Source of the DNA: Lutibacter agarilyticus | Lineage (GTDB): Bacteria > Bacteroidota > Bacteroidia > Flavobacteriales > Flavobacteriaceae | Direction of reading: 5' to 3' | DNA: 64,000 nt | NCBI RefSeq assembly: GCF_900188235.1 | Contig: NZ_FZNT01000007.1 | Span: 1 to 64,000, forward strand | Part shown: positions 17,289 through 25,448 of the stretch, piece by piece | Position numbering within the stretch: the first letter of the stretch is position 1 | How the letters are laid out: each line of letters opens with the position of its first letter | Program-made: the position numbers and the translations under genes | Notes under the pieces: model-generated | The model's database searches: none | Told to the model about the DNA's origin: nothing | Seen by the model: the letters and a program-made list of their open reading frames with translations, nothing else

Positions 17289-18326
17289 ATGGATAAGAAA
17301 AAAGACATACGATCATTAACAAAAGAAGAATTAAGAGCTTTTTTTGTTGCTCAAAATGATAAAGCTTTTAGAGGTAACCAAGTTTATGAATGGCTGTGGG
17401 CAAAAAGCGCACATTCTTTTGAAGATATGACCAATATTTCAAAAGAAACGCGTCAAATGCTAGAAGAAAATTTTGTAATCAATCATATTGAGGTTGATCA
17501 AATGCAGCGCAGTTCAGACGGAACGGTTAAAAACGCTGTACGTTTACATGATGGTTTAATTGTAGAGTCGGTGTTAATTCCAACAGGAACAAGAACTACA
17601 GCTTGTGTTTCTAGCCAGGTTGGTTGTAGTTTAGATTGTAGTTTTTGTGCAACAGCACGTTTAAAGAAAATGAGAAACTTAAACCCTGACGAAATTTATG
17701 ACCAGGTGGCTGCAATTAATAAAGAAAGTTTACTGTATTACAATCGCAAACTTTCAAACATTGTTTATATGGGAATGGGTGAACCCTTAATGAATTACAA
17801 CAATGTATTAAAATCTATTGAAAAAATTACTTCACCAGAAGGTTTAGGAATGTCGCCAAAAAGAATTACAGTTTCTACTTCAGGAGTGCCAAAAATGATT
17901 AAAAAATTAGCTGATGATGAAGTTAAATTTAATTTGGCGGTATCATTACACTCAGCTATTGATGAAGTTAGATCTAAAATAATGCCTTTTAGTAAAGCTT
18001 TTCCTTTGGAAGAATTAAGAGAAGCTATAGAATATTGGTACGAGAAAACGGAGAGCAGAGTTACGTATGAATATGTGGTTTGGAACGGAATAAATGATAC
18101 TAAAGAAGCCATACAAGCTTTAGTAAAGTTTTGTAAATACGTGCCTTGTAAGGTAAATTTAATAGAATACAACCCAATTGATGATGGTGAATTTCAACAA
18201 GCAAAACCAGATGCTATTAATAATTATATTTCTAATTTAGAAATGAATGACATTATTGTAAATGTTAGAAGAAGCAGAGGTAAAGATATTGATGCTGCTT
18301 GCGGGCAATTAGCCAATAAAAGTTAA
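17289..18326 (+). CDS. rlmN: Dual-specificity 23S rRNA/tRNA adenine C2-methyltransferase RlmN
   Basis: A 345-residue radical SAM enzyme methylating A2503 of 23S rRNA and A37 of some tRNAs. The radical SAM cluster motif C-x3-C-x2-C reads CSLDCSFC at about residues 114-121. The catalytic cysteine near the C terminus is in DIDAACGQLA (about residue 338). MGMGEPLMNY and VSTSG are further family blocks. Length is normal. Confidence 0.96.
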   Translation: MDKKKDIRSLTKEELRAFFVAQNDKAFRGNQVYEWLWAKSAHSFEDMTNISKETRQMLEENFVINHIEVDQMQRSSDGTVKNAVRLHDGLIVESVLIPTGTRTTACVSSQVGCSLDCSFCATARLKKMRNLNPDEIYDQVAAINKESLLYYNRKLSNIVYMGMGEPLMNYNNVLKSIEKITSPEGLGMSPKRITVSTSGVPKMIKKLADDEVKFNLAVSLHSAIDEVRSKIMPFSKAFPLEELREAIEYWYEKTESRVTYEYVVWNGINDTKEAIQALVKFCKYVPCKVNLIEYNPIDDGEFQQAKPDAINNYISNLEMNDIIVNVRRSRGKDIDAACGQLANKS

Positions 18327-18363
18327 TCTTCGCCTTGTATTTTTTCTTATTTTTGATTTCTTA

Positions 18364-19341
18364 ATGAAACCCGTAGAACAAATAAAGCAACCAATTCTAA
18401 AAGAAATGGAACTCTTTGAATCAAAATTCAAAGAAGCCATGGTAACCAAGGTTCCTTTATTAAATAGAATTACCCATTATATTGTTCGAAGAAAAGGAAA
18501 ACAAATGCGACCAATGTTTGTTTTTTTGGTGGCTAAAATGGTTTCTGGCGGAAGGTTTGAAGACAGAACTTATAGAGGAGCTTCAGTAATCGAATTAATT
18601 CATACCGCTACGTTAGTTCATGATGATGTTGTGGATGATAGCAACCGCAGAAGAGGTTTTTTCTCAATAAATGCTTTATGGAAAAATAAAATAGCCGTTT
18701 TAGTAGGTGATTTTTTATTGTCGAAAGGTTTATTACTTTCAATTGATAATAACGATTTTGATATTTTGAAATTAATTTCAATAGCTGTTCGTGAAATGAG
18801 CGAAGGTGAATTGTTGCAAATTGAAAAAGCTAGAAAGTTAGATATTACAGAAGACGTTTATTTTGAAATTATTCGTCAAAAAACTGCCACTTTAATAGCT
18901 GCTTGTTGTGGAATTGGAGCTGCATCAGTAGGAAGTTCAGAAGAAGAAATTCAAAAAATGAGAAAATTTGGAGAGCTTATTGGAATTGCTTTTCAAATTA
19001 AAGATGATTTGTTTGATTATACCGATGCAAAAATTGGGAAACCTACAGGTATTGATATTAAAGAACAAAAAATGACATTGCCATTAATTTATACGTTGAA
19101 TATTTGTTCGAATTCGGAGCGTAAATGGTTGTTAAATTCTGTAAAAAAATACAATAAAGATAAAGGTCGCGTAAAAGAAGTGATTGCATTTGTAAAAGAA
19201 AAAGACGGTATTAAATATACAATCGCTAAAATGAAAGACTACCAAGAACAAGCATTGCAAATTCTACAAACCTACCCAGATTCTGAGTATAAAGCATCTT
19301 TATTAACAATGGTTAATTACGTTATTGAACGTAAAATTTAA
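18364..19341 (+). CDS. Polyprenyl diphosphate synthase (long-chain trans-prenyl transferase)
   Basis: A 325-residue all-alpha prenyl transferase. The first Asp-rich motif is HDDVVDD (about residues 85-91) and the second is KDDLFDY (about 213-219), with KQMRPMFV near the start and GELLQIEKAR between. It condenses isopentenyl diphosphate units to make the isoprenoid tail, most likely of menaquinone in this phylum. Product length cannot be read reliably from sequence. It converges with the GH3 gene, 19 bp apart. Confidence 0.93.
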   Translation: MKPVEQIKQPILKEMELFESKFKEAMVTKVPLLNRITHYIVRRKGKQMRPMFVFLVAKMVSGGRFEDRTYRGASVIELIHTATLVHDDVVDDSNRRRGFFSINALWKNKIAVLVGDFLLSKGLLLSIDNNDFDILKLISIAVREMSEGELLQIEKARKLDITEDVYFEIIRQKTATLIAACCGIGAASVGSSEEEIQKMRKFGELIGIAFQIKDDLFDYTDAKIGKPTGIDIKEQKMTLPLIYTLNICSNSERKWLLNSVKKYNKDKGRVKEVIAFVKEKDGIKYTIAKMKDYQEQALQILQTYPDSEYKASLLTMVNYVIERKI

Positions 19342-19360
19342 GCAACCAAATCTAAAAAGT

Positions 19361-20890
19361 TTAGTGTAAAACTTCTTGTTTATCTAATGCTAACAATTCT
19401 TCTATATGTTTCCTTGAGTTACACAATCTTGGTACTTTATGCTGTCCTCCTAATTTCCCTTTTTGTTTAAGCCAATGGTAAAATAAACCTTTTGAAGCGA
19501 TGTTTATTTTCGGCATGGCTAAGGTCATATTATTATATCGTTTTGCTTCGTAATCTGAATTGATAGCTTTTAACGAATTGTCAAGTATTTCAGTGAAATA
19601 ATCAATATTTTCGGGTTGTTTTTTAAATTCAATAATCCACTCGTGACCACCACTTTTTTTATCTTCCATAAAAATTGGAGCAGCAGTAAATTCACAAACT
19701 TCAGCACCTGTTTTTAAACAAGCCTTATTTAAAGCTTCAGAAGCATTTTCAATAATTAATTCTTCTCCAAACACATTTATAAAATGTTTGGTTCTTCCTG
19801 TAATTTTTATTCTGTAAGGATCTAATGAGGTGAATTTTACCGTATCTCCAATTAAATAACGCCATAAACCGCTATTTGTAGTAATTACAAGCGCATAATT
19901 TGTGTTTAATTGCACTTCTTCAAGTGCTATGGCTTCAGAATTTTCACCATTAAATGTATCCATTGGAATAAACTCGTAAAAAATTCCATAATCTAACATT
20001 AACAACATATCAGTTCCGTAGTTTGTATCTTGAATAGCAAAAAATCCTTCCGAAGCATTGTAGGTTTCAAAGTATTTAAACTCTTTTTTCGGAATTAATT
20101 TTTTGAATTGTTCTCTATATGGATTGAAACTTACGCCTCCATGAAAATAGACTTCTAAATTAGGCCAAACTTCTAAAATATTGTTTTTTCCTGTTTTTTC
20201 TAAAACGCGATTTAAAAATACCATCATCCAAGAAGGAACACCAACCAAACTAGTAATATCTTCTTCAATAGTTTCTTCAACCATCGCTGTCATTTTAGTC
20301 TCCCATTCGCCCAATAAAGCAGTTTCCTGTTTAGGAGTACTGCTGAAATCAGCCCAAAAAGGCAAATTTTCAATAATTATAGCTGATAAATCACCAAAAT
20401 AAGTATGATTGTCTTCGTAAACAGCACTGCTTCCTCCAAGTCGTAAACCTTTTCCCGTAAATAGCTGTGCGTCTTCATTATTGTTAAAGTACAAACACAA
20501 CATATCTTTGCCGGCTTTAAAGTGGCAATCTTCCAAAGCTTCATCGCTTACCGGTATAAATTTGCTTTTGGCATTTGTTGTACCACTAGATTTAGCAAAC
20601 CATTTTATAGGTGTTGGCCAAAACACATTTTGTTCACCTTTTCGGGTTCGTTCTATCAAATATTCAAAAGATTCGTACTGTTGTATAGGGATTTTTTGTT
20701 TAAAATCGTTGTAACATTTTATTTCAGAAAAATGATATTTCTGTCCTATTTCAGTGTCTTTTGCTTTTTGAAGCAACCTGTAAAGTAACTCTTTTTGAAC
20801 TTCAATTGGATATTTCAAAAAAAGTTCTACTTGGTGTATTCTTTTTTTTAGAAACCATGAAATTATTGAATTTACTATTGGAAATGGCAT
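19361..20890 (-). CDS. GH3-family acyl-adenylate/amidosynthetase-like protein
   Basis: A 509-residue protein of the GH3 family, relatives of plant auxin-conjugating enzymes in the ANL adenylating superfamily. The ATP-binding P-loop-like motif is visible as KSSGTTNAKSKFIPV, followed by YNASEGFFAIQD and LYRITGRTKHFINVFGEEL-like blocks toward the C-terminal subdomain. Bacterial GH3 substrates are mostly unknown, so no reaction is assigned. It is divergent from the DUF2797 gene, with 45 bp between starts. Confidence 0.88.
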   Translation of the reverse strand: MPFPIVNSIISWFLKKRIHQVELFLKYPIEVQKELLYRLLQKAKDTEIGQKYHFSEIKCYNDFKQKIPIQQYESFEYLIERTRKGEQNVFWPTPIKWFAKSSGTTNAKSKFIPVSDEALEDCHFKAGKDMLCLYFNNNEDAQLFTGKGLRLGGSSAVYEDNHTYFGDLSAIIIENLPFWADFSSTPKQETALLGEWETKMTAMVEETIEEDITSLVGVPSWMMVFLNRVLEKTGKNNILEVWPNLEVYFHGGVSFNPYREQFKKLIPKKEFKYFETYNASEGFFAIQDTNYGTDMLLMLDYGIFYEFIPMDTFNGENSEAIALEEVQLNTNYALVITTNSGLWRYLIGDTVKFTSLDPYRIKITGRTKHFINVFGEELIIENASEALNKACLKTGAEVCEFTAAPIFMEDKKSGGHEWIIEFKKQPENIDYFTEILDNSLKAINSDYEAKRYNNMTLAMPKINIASKGLFYHWLKQKGKLGGQHKVPRLCNSRKHIEELLALDKQEVLH

Positions 20891-20935
20891 ATTTTATTAA
20901 GTATCTTTAACAAGTTAAAAATAAGAAAAACTTTT

Positions 20936-21733
20936 ATGCAATATCAAACTGTTTTAAAAAAAATGATGACGGAGTTAAATAATGAGGTTTCTTATTATTT
21001 AGATGTGGAAAACGATTTTCTAAATATGAATCAATTATTAGATCGTGAACTTGAAATTAGCTTTGAAGGGTATCAATGTTTGTGTTGTGGAAAAGAAAAA
21101 AAAATATTTAGACAAGGCTTTTGTTATGAATGTTTTTACGACAGTGCAGCGGTAGGAGATTGGATTATGAACCCTGAATTAAGTAAAGCCCATTTAGATA
21201 TTGAAGACCGCGATTTAACCTATGAAAAAAAGGTACAATTAAAACCACATGTTGTTTATTTAGCATTATCAAGTAACGTGAAAGTTGGTGTTACCCGAAA
21301 AACTCAAGTTCCAACTCGTTGGATTGATCAAGGAGCAAGTAAAGCTATTGAAATTGTTGAAGTTCCTAATAGATACCTAGCCGGAATTACAGAAGTTGCA
21401 CTAAAAGAATACGTGGCTGATAAAACTGTTTGGCAAAAAATGCTGAAAAATGAAGTATCGGATGCTGATTTAATTGAAGAACGTGAAAAATTAAAGGCAT
21501 ACATTCCTGATGAGGCAAAGGAGTACTTTTTGGAAAATAATGGAAAAATTACAGAAATTAATTATCCCGTCCACCAATATCCAACCAAAATTAAAACCTT
21601 AAATTTAGAAAAAACACCTTTGTATTCAGGGAAATTAAAAGGCATTAAAGGTCAATATTTATTGTTTGAAGATAACACTGTGTTTAATGTTCGAAATAAT
21701 GAAGGGTATAGAGTTATAATAACAATTAAATAG
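20936..21733 (+). CDS. DUF2797 protein (zinc ribbon plus GIY-YIG-like region)
   Basis: A 265-residue protein. An N-terminal cysteine cluster (CLCCGKEKKIFRQGFC then YECFY, about residues 48-68) looks like a zinc ribbon. The central block YLALSSNVKVGVTRKTQVP with RWIDQGA resembles the GIY-YIG-like part of DUF2797. No function is established to my knowledge. The next gene starts 11 bp downstream on the same strand, so they may be cotranscribed. Confidence 0.83.
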   Translation: MQYQTVLKKMMTELNNEVSYYLDVENDFLNMNQLLDRELEISFEGYQCLCCGKEKKIFRQGFCYECFYDSAAVGDWIMNPELSKAHLDIEDRDLTYEKKVQLKPHVVYLALSSNVKVGVTRKTQVPTRWIDQGASKAIEIVEVPNRYLAGITEVALKEYVADKTVWQKMLKNEVSDADLIEEREKLKAYIPDEAKEYFLENNGKITEINYPVHQYPTKIKTLNLEKTPLYSGKLKGIKGQYLLFEDNTVFNVRNNEGYRVIITIK

Positions 21734-21744
21734 TTGAAATTAGT

Positions 21745-22707
21745 ATGATTAATTTTTTTCATAAAATAATTGTTGGGACTGTAAAGCGCAGGCTTCAAAA
21801 AAACAAAGGAACCAAAAAAAGATTATCAGAAGAAGTAACGAAGGTTGAGGTTAGTATTTCCCATACGATTAGTGAAGTTGTTTTTATTGTAATTGGAGTT
21901 TTTTCTGCAGGTTTTGGCTTAAAAGGCTTTCTGTTGCCCAATTTGTTTATTGATGGTGGTGCTATGGGAATTTCATTGCTTATCTCTGAAACAACCAGTT
22001 GGTCTTTATCAGTTTTAATTGTGGTTGTTAACTTTCCGTTTATCATTCTAGGTTATTCAAACATTGGAAAACAATTTGCAATTAAAAGTATTTTGGCCAT
22101 TATAGCACTGGCATTGGTGGTGCATTTTGTGCCGTATCCTTTAATTACTTCTGATAAATTGTTAATAGCTGTATTTGGCGGTTTTTTTCTTGGAGGTGGT
22201 ATAGGAATGGCAATACGTGGTGGAGCAGTTATTGATGGAACTGAAGTACTAGCCATTTTTTTAAGTAAAAAAACAGGATTAACAATAGGTGACGTTATTT
22301 TGATTTTTAATATCATAATATTTTCATTTGGTGCTTATATTTTATCTATTGAAGTTGCTTTGTATGCCATGTTAACTTATATGGCTGCATCAAAAACAAT
22401 AGATTTTATTATTGAAGGTGTTGAAGAATATACCGGGATTACCATTATTTCGGAGCATAGCGAAAAAATTAGGTTGATGATAACCGAAGATTTAAGAAGA
22501 GGTGTTACTATTTATACAGGTAAGGGTGGTTTTAAGAAAAACGGGACAGATTTTAATGAATTTAATATTATTTATACCATTGTAACTAGACTTGAGATTG
22601 CTAGATTAAAAACTGAAATTGATAAAATAGATAAAGATGCCTTTATTATAATGAATAGCATTAAAGACACTAAAGGTGGAATGATTAAAAAACGCCCTTT
22701 AAAATAA
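21745..22707 (+). CDS. YitT family membrane protein (DUF2179 C-terminal domain)
   Basis: A 320-residue protein with five or six transmembrane helices from about residue 40 to 215, starting VVFIVIGVFSAGFGLKGFLLPN. The conserved FIDGGAMGISLL and RGGAVIDGTEVLAIFLSKKTG are YitT family signatures. The C-terminal soluble DUF2179 domain (about 235-320) has RGVTIYTGKGGF. Substrate is unknown. A basic cytoplasmic N-terminal stretch of ~35 residues precedes the first helix. Confidence 0.9.
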   Translation: MINFFHKIIVGTVKRRLQKNKGTKKRLSEEVTKVEVSISHTISEVVFIVIGVFSAGFGLKGFLLPNLFIDGGAMGISLLISETTSWSLSVLIVVVNFPFIILGYSNIGKQFAIKSILAIIALALVVHFVPYPLITSDKLLIAVFGGFFLGGGIGMAIRGGAVIDGTEVLAIFLSKKTGLTIGDVILIFNIIIFSFGAYILSIEVALYAMLTYMAASKTIDFIIEGVEEYTGITIISEHSEKIRLMITEDLRRGVTIYTGKGGFKKNGTDFNEFNIIYTIVTRLEIARLKTEIDKIDKDAFIIMNSIKDTKGGMIKKRPLK

Positions 22708-22849
22708 GTCCTAAATTATAAGTTTCAAGATGAAATTTAGAATTAAGATGTTTGAAGATTGAAATCTGTTTACTGATCCTCTCGGTTACGAATAAGATAA
22801 ACTATAACGAAGCGATAATTTTGGAATTAATAATTTTTTGGTTGAAAAT

Positions 22850-23542
22850 CTAATTAAACAATTTAATTTCTTCACCATCTTTTAGATGAAACCTACTTCG
22901 GAAAAGATATACAATAAAATAAAGGATTGGCGTATCTAACAACGCTATTAAAATTTTAAATAAGAATCCGCTTAAAACTAAGGAAGTAAACATACTCCAA
23001 GGTAAAACACCAAAAACAGATAACAAGGTAACAACAGTTAAGGTGTCAATAAGTTGAGATGAAAACGTAGAGAAATTATTTCGTAGCCATAAATGTTTTC
23101 CATTTGTTTTTCGTTTCCAAAAATGAAAAATCCTAATATCAATAAATTGGGCAAATAAATATGCTAACATAGAAGCCAACACTGCAATTGGAGATAGTCC
23201 AAAAACCTTAGAAAATAATTCATTGTTAATTGGTGAGTTTTCAATGGCGGGTGTGTAATTTGAAGCTAAAATAATTCCCATAGAAAAAAACGAAGCAAAT
23301 ATCCCGGCAATAACTACTTGATTGGCTTTCTTTTTACCGTAAATTTCAGAAATAATATCGGTAATTAGAAAGGTGATAGGATAGGGTAAAATACCTACAG
23401 ATAATTCAAAGCGAAAGAACCCAAAGGGGTTCCAGTAAAAGAATTTTTGAAAAATTAAATTTGAAGCAACCAATGCCGCAATAAACATTGATGCCAAAAT
23501 CAGGTAAATAGTAAATGCTTCTGATTTTTGTTTTGAATTCAT
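22850..23542 (-). CDS. Queuosine precursor transporter-type membrane protein (YhhQ/VUT family)
   Basis: A 230-residue multi-pass membrane protein of the VUT/YhhQ (DUF165) family. The start at MNSKQKSEAF (23542) is chosen because the longer frame to 23629 adds 29 residues that overlap the fabD start region. Family signatures include FPITFLITDIISEIYGKKKANQVV (cited in part) and the later FAQFIDIRIFHFWKRKT. YhhQ imports queuosine precursors, and QueA is encoded at 16169-17218, which fits. It is divergent from fabD. Confidence 0.88.
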   Translation of the reverse strand: MNSKQKSEAFTIYLILASMFIAALVASNLIFQKFFYWNPFGFFRFELSVGILPYPITFLITDIISEIYGKKKANQVVIAGIFASFFSMGIILASNYTPAIENSPINNELFSKVFGLSPIAVLASMLAYLFAQFIDIRIFHFWKRKTNGKHLWLRNNFSTFSSQLIDTLTVVTLLSVFGVLPWSMFTSLVLSGFLFKILIALLDTPILYFIVYLFRSRFHLKDGEEIKLFN

Positions 23543-23619
23543 TCTTAGTAAGTTGGTACGAATATAGCAAATTATTACTATTTTTGCGTTTTCAAAATTA
23601 ATACAATAAACAATTAAAA

Positions 23620-24507
23620 ATGAAAGCATATATTTTTCCAGGTCAAGGAGCGCAATTTACAGGTATGGGTTTAGATTTATACGAAAACTCACCTATAGCT
23701 CAAGAATTGTTTGAAAAAGCAAATAAAATTTTAGGATTCAATATTACAGATGTGATGTTTGAAGGAACTGCTGACGAGTTAAAGCAAACAAAAGTAACGC
23801 AACCAGCTATTTTTTTACATTCAGTAATTTTAGCAAAAGTATTAGGTGATGATTTTAAACCAGAAATGGTGGCAGGTCATTCTTTAGGGGAACTTTCTGC
23901 ATTAGTTGCAAACGGTGTTTTAACTTTTGAAGACGGATTGTTATTAGTTTCTAAAAGAGCGTTAGCTATGCAAAAAGCTTGTGAAGCACAAGAATCTACA
24001 ATGGCAGCTGTTTTAGGTTTAGACGATGCTATTGTTGAAGAAGTTTGCGCAAGTGTTGATGGAGTTGTGGTTGCAGCAAACTATAATTGTCCTGGGCAAT
24101 TAGTAATTTCTGGAGAAATTTCAGCAATTGATAAAGCCTGTGAATTGTTAACTGAAAAAGGGGCAAGACGTGCATTGAAATTACCTGTGGGTGGAGCGTT
24201 TCATTCACCATTAATGGAACCTGCTCGTGAAGAGTTAGCAGCGGCAATTGAAGCAACAACTTTTAGTGAGCCAACCTGTCCTGTATACCAAAACGTAGTA
24301 GCAAAAGCAGTTACAAGTCCTGATGAAATTAAAGAGAATTTAATTTCACAATTAACAGCGCCAGTACGTTGGACACAATGTGTGCAAGCGATGGTAGCTG
24401 ATGGCGGAACTGAGTTTGTTGAAGTTGGTCCTGGTAAAGTATTACAAGGGTTAATGCGTAAGATTGATAGATCAGTTGCGGCAAGTGGAGCGTCATTTTC
24501 AGCATAA
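23620..24507 (+). CDS. fabD: Malonyl-CoA:ACP transacylase FabD
   Basis: A 295-residue enzyme that loads malonyl groups on acyl carrier protein for fatty acid synthesis. The N-terminal FPGQGAQFTGMG, nucleophile motif GHSLGELSAL (Ser near residue 88), the catalytic His in GGAFHSPLM and the C-terminal VEVGPGKVLQGLMRKI are all present. Length is typical. It is followed by a strong terminator and appears monocistronic. Confidence 0.97.
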   Translation: MKAYIFPGQGAQFTGMGLDLYENSPIAQELFEKANKILGFNITDVMFEGTADELKQTKVTQPAIFLHSVILAKVLGDDFKPEMVAGHSLGELSALVANGVLTFEDGLLLVSKRALAMQKACEAQESTMAAVLGLDDAIVEEVCASVDGVVVAANYNCPGQLVISGEISAIDKACELLTEKGARRALKLPVGGAFHSPLMEPAREELAAAIEATTFSEPTCPVYQNVVAKAVTSPDEIKENLISQLTAPVRWTQCVQAMVADGGTEFVEVGPGKVLQGLMRKIDRSVAASGASFSA

Positions 24508-24530
24508 ACAAAATAACTATTATATAAAAG

Positions 24531-24557
24531 CCTCTGATTTGTCAGAGGTTTTTTTTT
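24531..24557 (+). terminator. Intrinsic terminator after fabD
   Basis: CCTCTGA (24531-24537) pairs with TCAGAGG (24542-24548) around TTTG, followed by nine Ts. Confidence 0.9.
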
Positions 24558-24622
24558 GATAAAAATTTAATATTTCTGTAAGTAATTAGTTTTGTTGCGA
24601 CCAAAAGTTAAAACTTATTAAA

Positions 24623-25051
24623 ATGAAAAAAATAGTTACGTTACTTTGTTTAGGGATTTTATTGGTTAACTGTTCAAACAATGATGATGAAATGGATATT
24701 GAAAACAGTACCGAAATAGTTGTAGATGAAACTCAAGAAATGGGTACCGATATGTATGTTGGTAATTTTGTTTCACTAGCACATCCAACATCTGGGGTTG
24801 TTTCGGTAAGTGATGATATGTCACGATTAGATTTTAAAAATTTCAAAACCGATAATGGTCCTAAATTATTGGTTTATTTAACAACTGATACGGATGCTAC
24901 GGAGTATGTAAACTTAGGTGATTTAAAAGGGATTGAAGGAGATTATAATTATACAATTCCTGATGGAACAGATATTGGAAAATATAAATTGGTCAACATT
25001 TGGTGTGTAGATTTTTCGGTTAGTTTTGGTTATGCTGAATTAAAAAAATAG
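24623..25051 (+). CDS. DM13-domain lipoprotein
   Basis: A 142-residue lipoprotein with signal KKIVTLLCLGILLVN and lipobox cysteine C17, then an acidic linker SNNDDEMD. The remaining ~95 residues form a DM13 domain: GNFVSLAHPTSGVVSV, LDFKNFKTDNGPKLLVYLTT and NIWCVDFSVSFGYAEL near the end, including the conserved domain cysteine. DM13 domains are proposed to carry a redox-active cysteine, but the function here is unknown. Location is probably the periplasm or outer membrane. Confidence 0.85.
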   Translation: MKKIVTLLCLGILLVNCSNNDDEMDIENSTEIVVDETQEMGTDMYVGNFVSLAHPTSGVVSVSDDMSRLDFKNFKTDNGPKLLVYLTTDTDATEYVNLGDLKGIEGDYNYTIPDGTDIGKYKLVNIWCVDFSVSFGYAELKK

Positions 25052-25061
25052 GTAACAATTG

Positions 25062-25091
25062 TTGCATATTAAAAAAATGTGATTACATTTG
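25062..25091 (+). promoter_or_regulatory. Bacteroidota-type promoter of the metY leader
   Basis: TTG (25062-25064), a 19-bp spacer, and TACATTTG (25084-25091) match the consensus exactly. Transcription should begin a few bases later, about 15 nt before the first leader ORF. I find no second promoter between the two leaders. Confidence 0.75.
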
Positions 25092-25111
25092 CATCAATAA
25101 AAATCGAAAAA

Positions 25112-25180
25112 ATGACAATTAAGTTTAATATTATGTACCGTATGATGTGTAAAATTTACACAGAGGCTGCTATTGTTTAA
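25112..25180 (+). CDS. Methionine-rich leader peptide 1 (22 aa)
   Basis: A 22-codon ORF between the promoter and the terminator at 25204. Four of its codons are ATG (positions 1, 8, 11, 12), followed by a Cys codon at 13 (block MYRMMCK, 25133-25153). Downstream of these codons, CAGAGG (25161-25166) is complementary to CCTCTG (25207-25212) in the 5' arm of the terminator. A ribosome stalled at the Met/Cys codons would leave CAGAGG free to form an antiterminator. A ribosome reaching the stop would mask it and let the terminator form. This is the logic of classical amino-acid attenuation. Translation is inferred. Confidence 0.65.
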   Translation: MTIKFNIMYRMMCKIYTEAAIV

Positions 25181-25203
25181 AACTTAATAACATAAACATA
25201 TAG

Positions 25204-25233
25204 AAACCTCTGAGAAATCAGAGGTTTTTTTTT
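25204..25233 (+). terminator. Attenuator terminator 1 upstream of metY
   Basis: AAACCTCTGA (25204-25213) pairs with TCAGAGGTTT (25218-25227) around a GAAA loop, and the T-run extends to 25233. It lies between the two leader ORFs. The arm CCTCTG can alternatively pair with CAGAGG inside leader 1. Confidence 0.85.
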
Positions 25234-25250
25234 ACAAAATAATTAGAAAA

Positions 25251-25343
25251 ATGAATTTTACTTTCCAAAAAAACATGACAAACCAATGTATAATGTGTAT
25301 GCAAATGATGCGTAGCACAATGATATGGTATTGCCAAAAATAA
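25251..25343 (+). CDS. Methionine/cysteine-rich leader peptide 2 (30 aa)
   Basis: A 30-codon ORF following the first attenuator. Seven codons are ATG and three encode Cys. The dense block CIMCMQMMRSTM spans 25287-25322. A start at the second ATG (25275) gives a 22-residue peptide, the same length as leader 1. A second terminator follows at 25371 and then metY at 25449. The CCAAA at 25334-25338 can pair with TTTGG (25377-25381) in the terminator's 5' arm, a weaker candidate antiterminator than in leader 1. The codon content matches the product of the downstream gene. Confidence 0.65.
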   Translation: MNFTFQKNMTNQCIMCMQMMRSTMIWYCQK

Positions 25344-25370
25344 AAGGAAATGAATATCTAAATAGATAAG

Positions 25371-25409
25371 AGTCCCTTTGGTAATACCTAATGCCCAAGG
25401 GACTTTTTT
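25371..25409 (+). terminator. Attenuator terminator 2 directly upstream of metY
   Basis: AGTCCCTT (25371-25378) pairs with AAGGGACT (25397-25404), with GG/CC extending it past a bulge, followed by a T-run to 25409. It is 39 bp before the metY start, so it must be read through for expression. Confidence 0.85.
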
Positions 25410-25448
25410 ATTTTAAAAATTAAAAAAAAACATTAAAAATATAGCATT

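Noticed and set aside
24531-25233. The fabD terminator and attenuator 1 share CCTCTGA/TCAGAGG arms, suggesting a dispersed repeat
   Set aside because: The similarity is limited to a short GC stem, loops differ, and flanks are unrelated; convergence or a recent copy cannot be separated, so no repeat is claimed.
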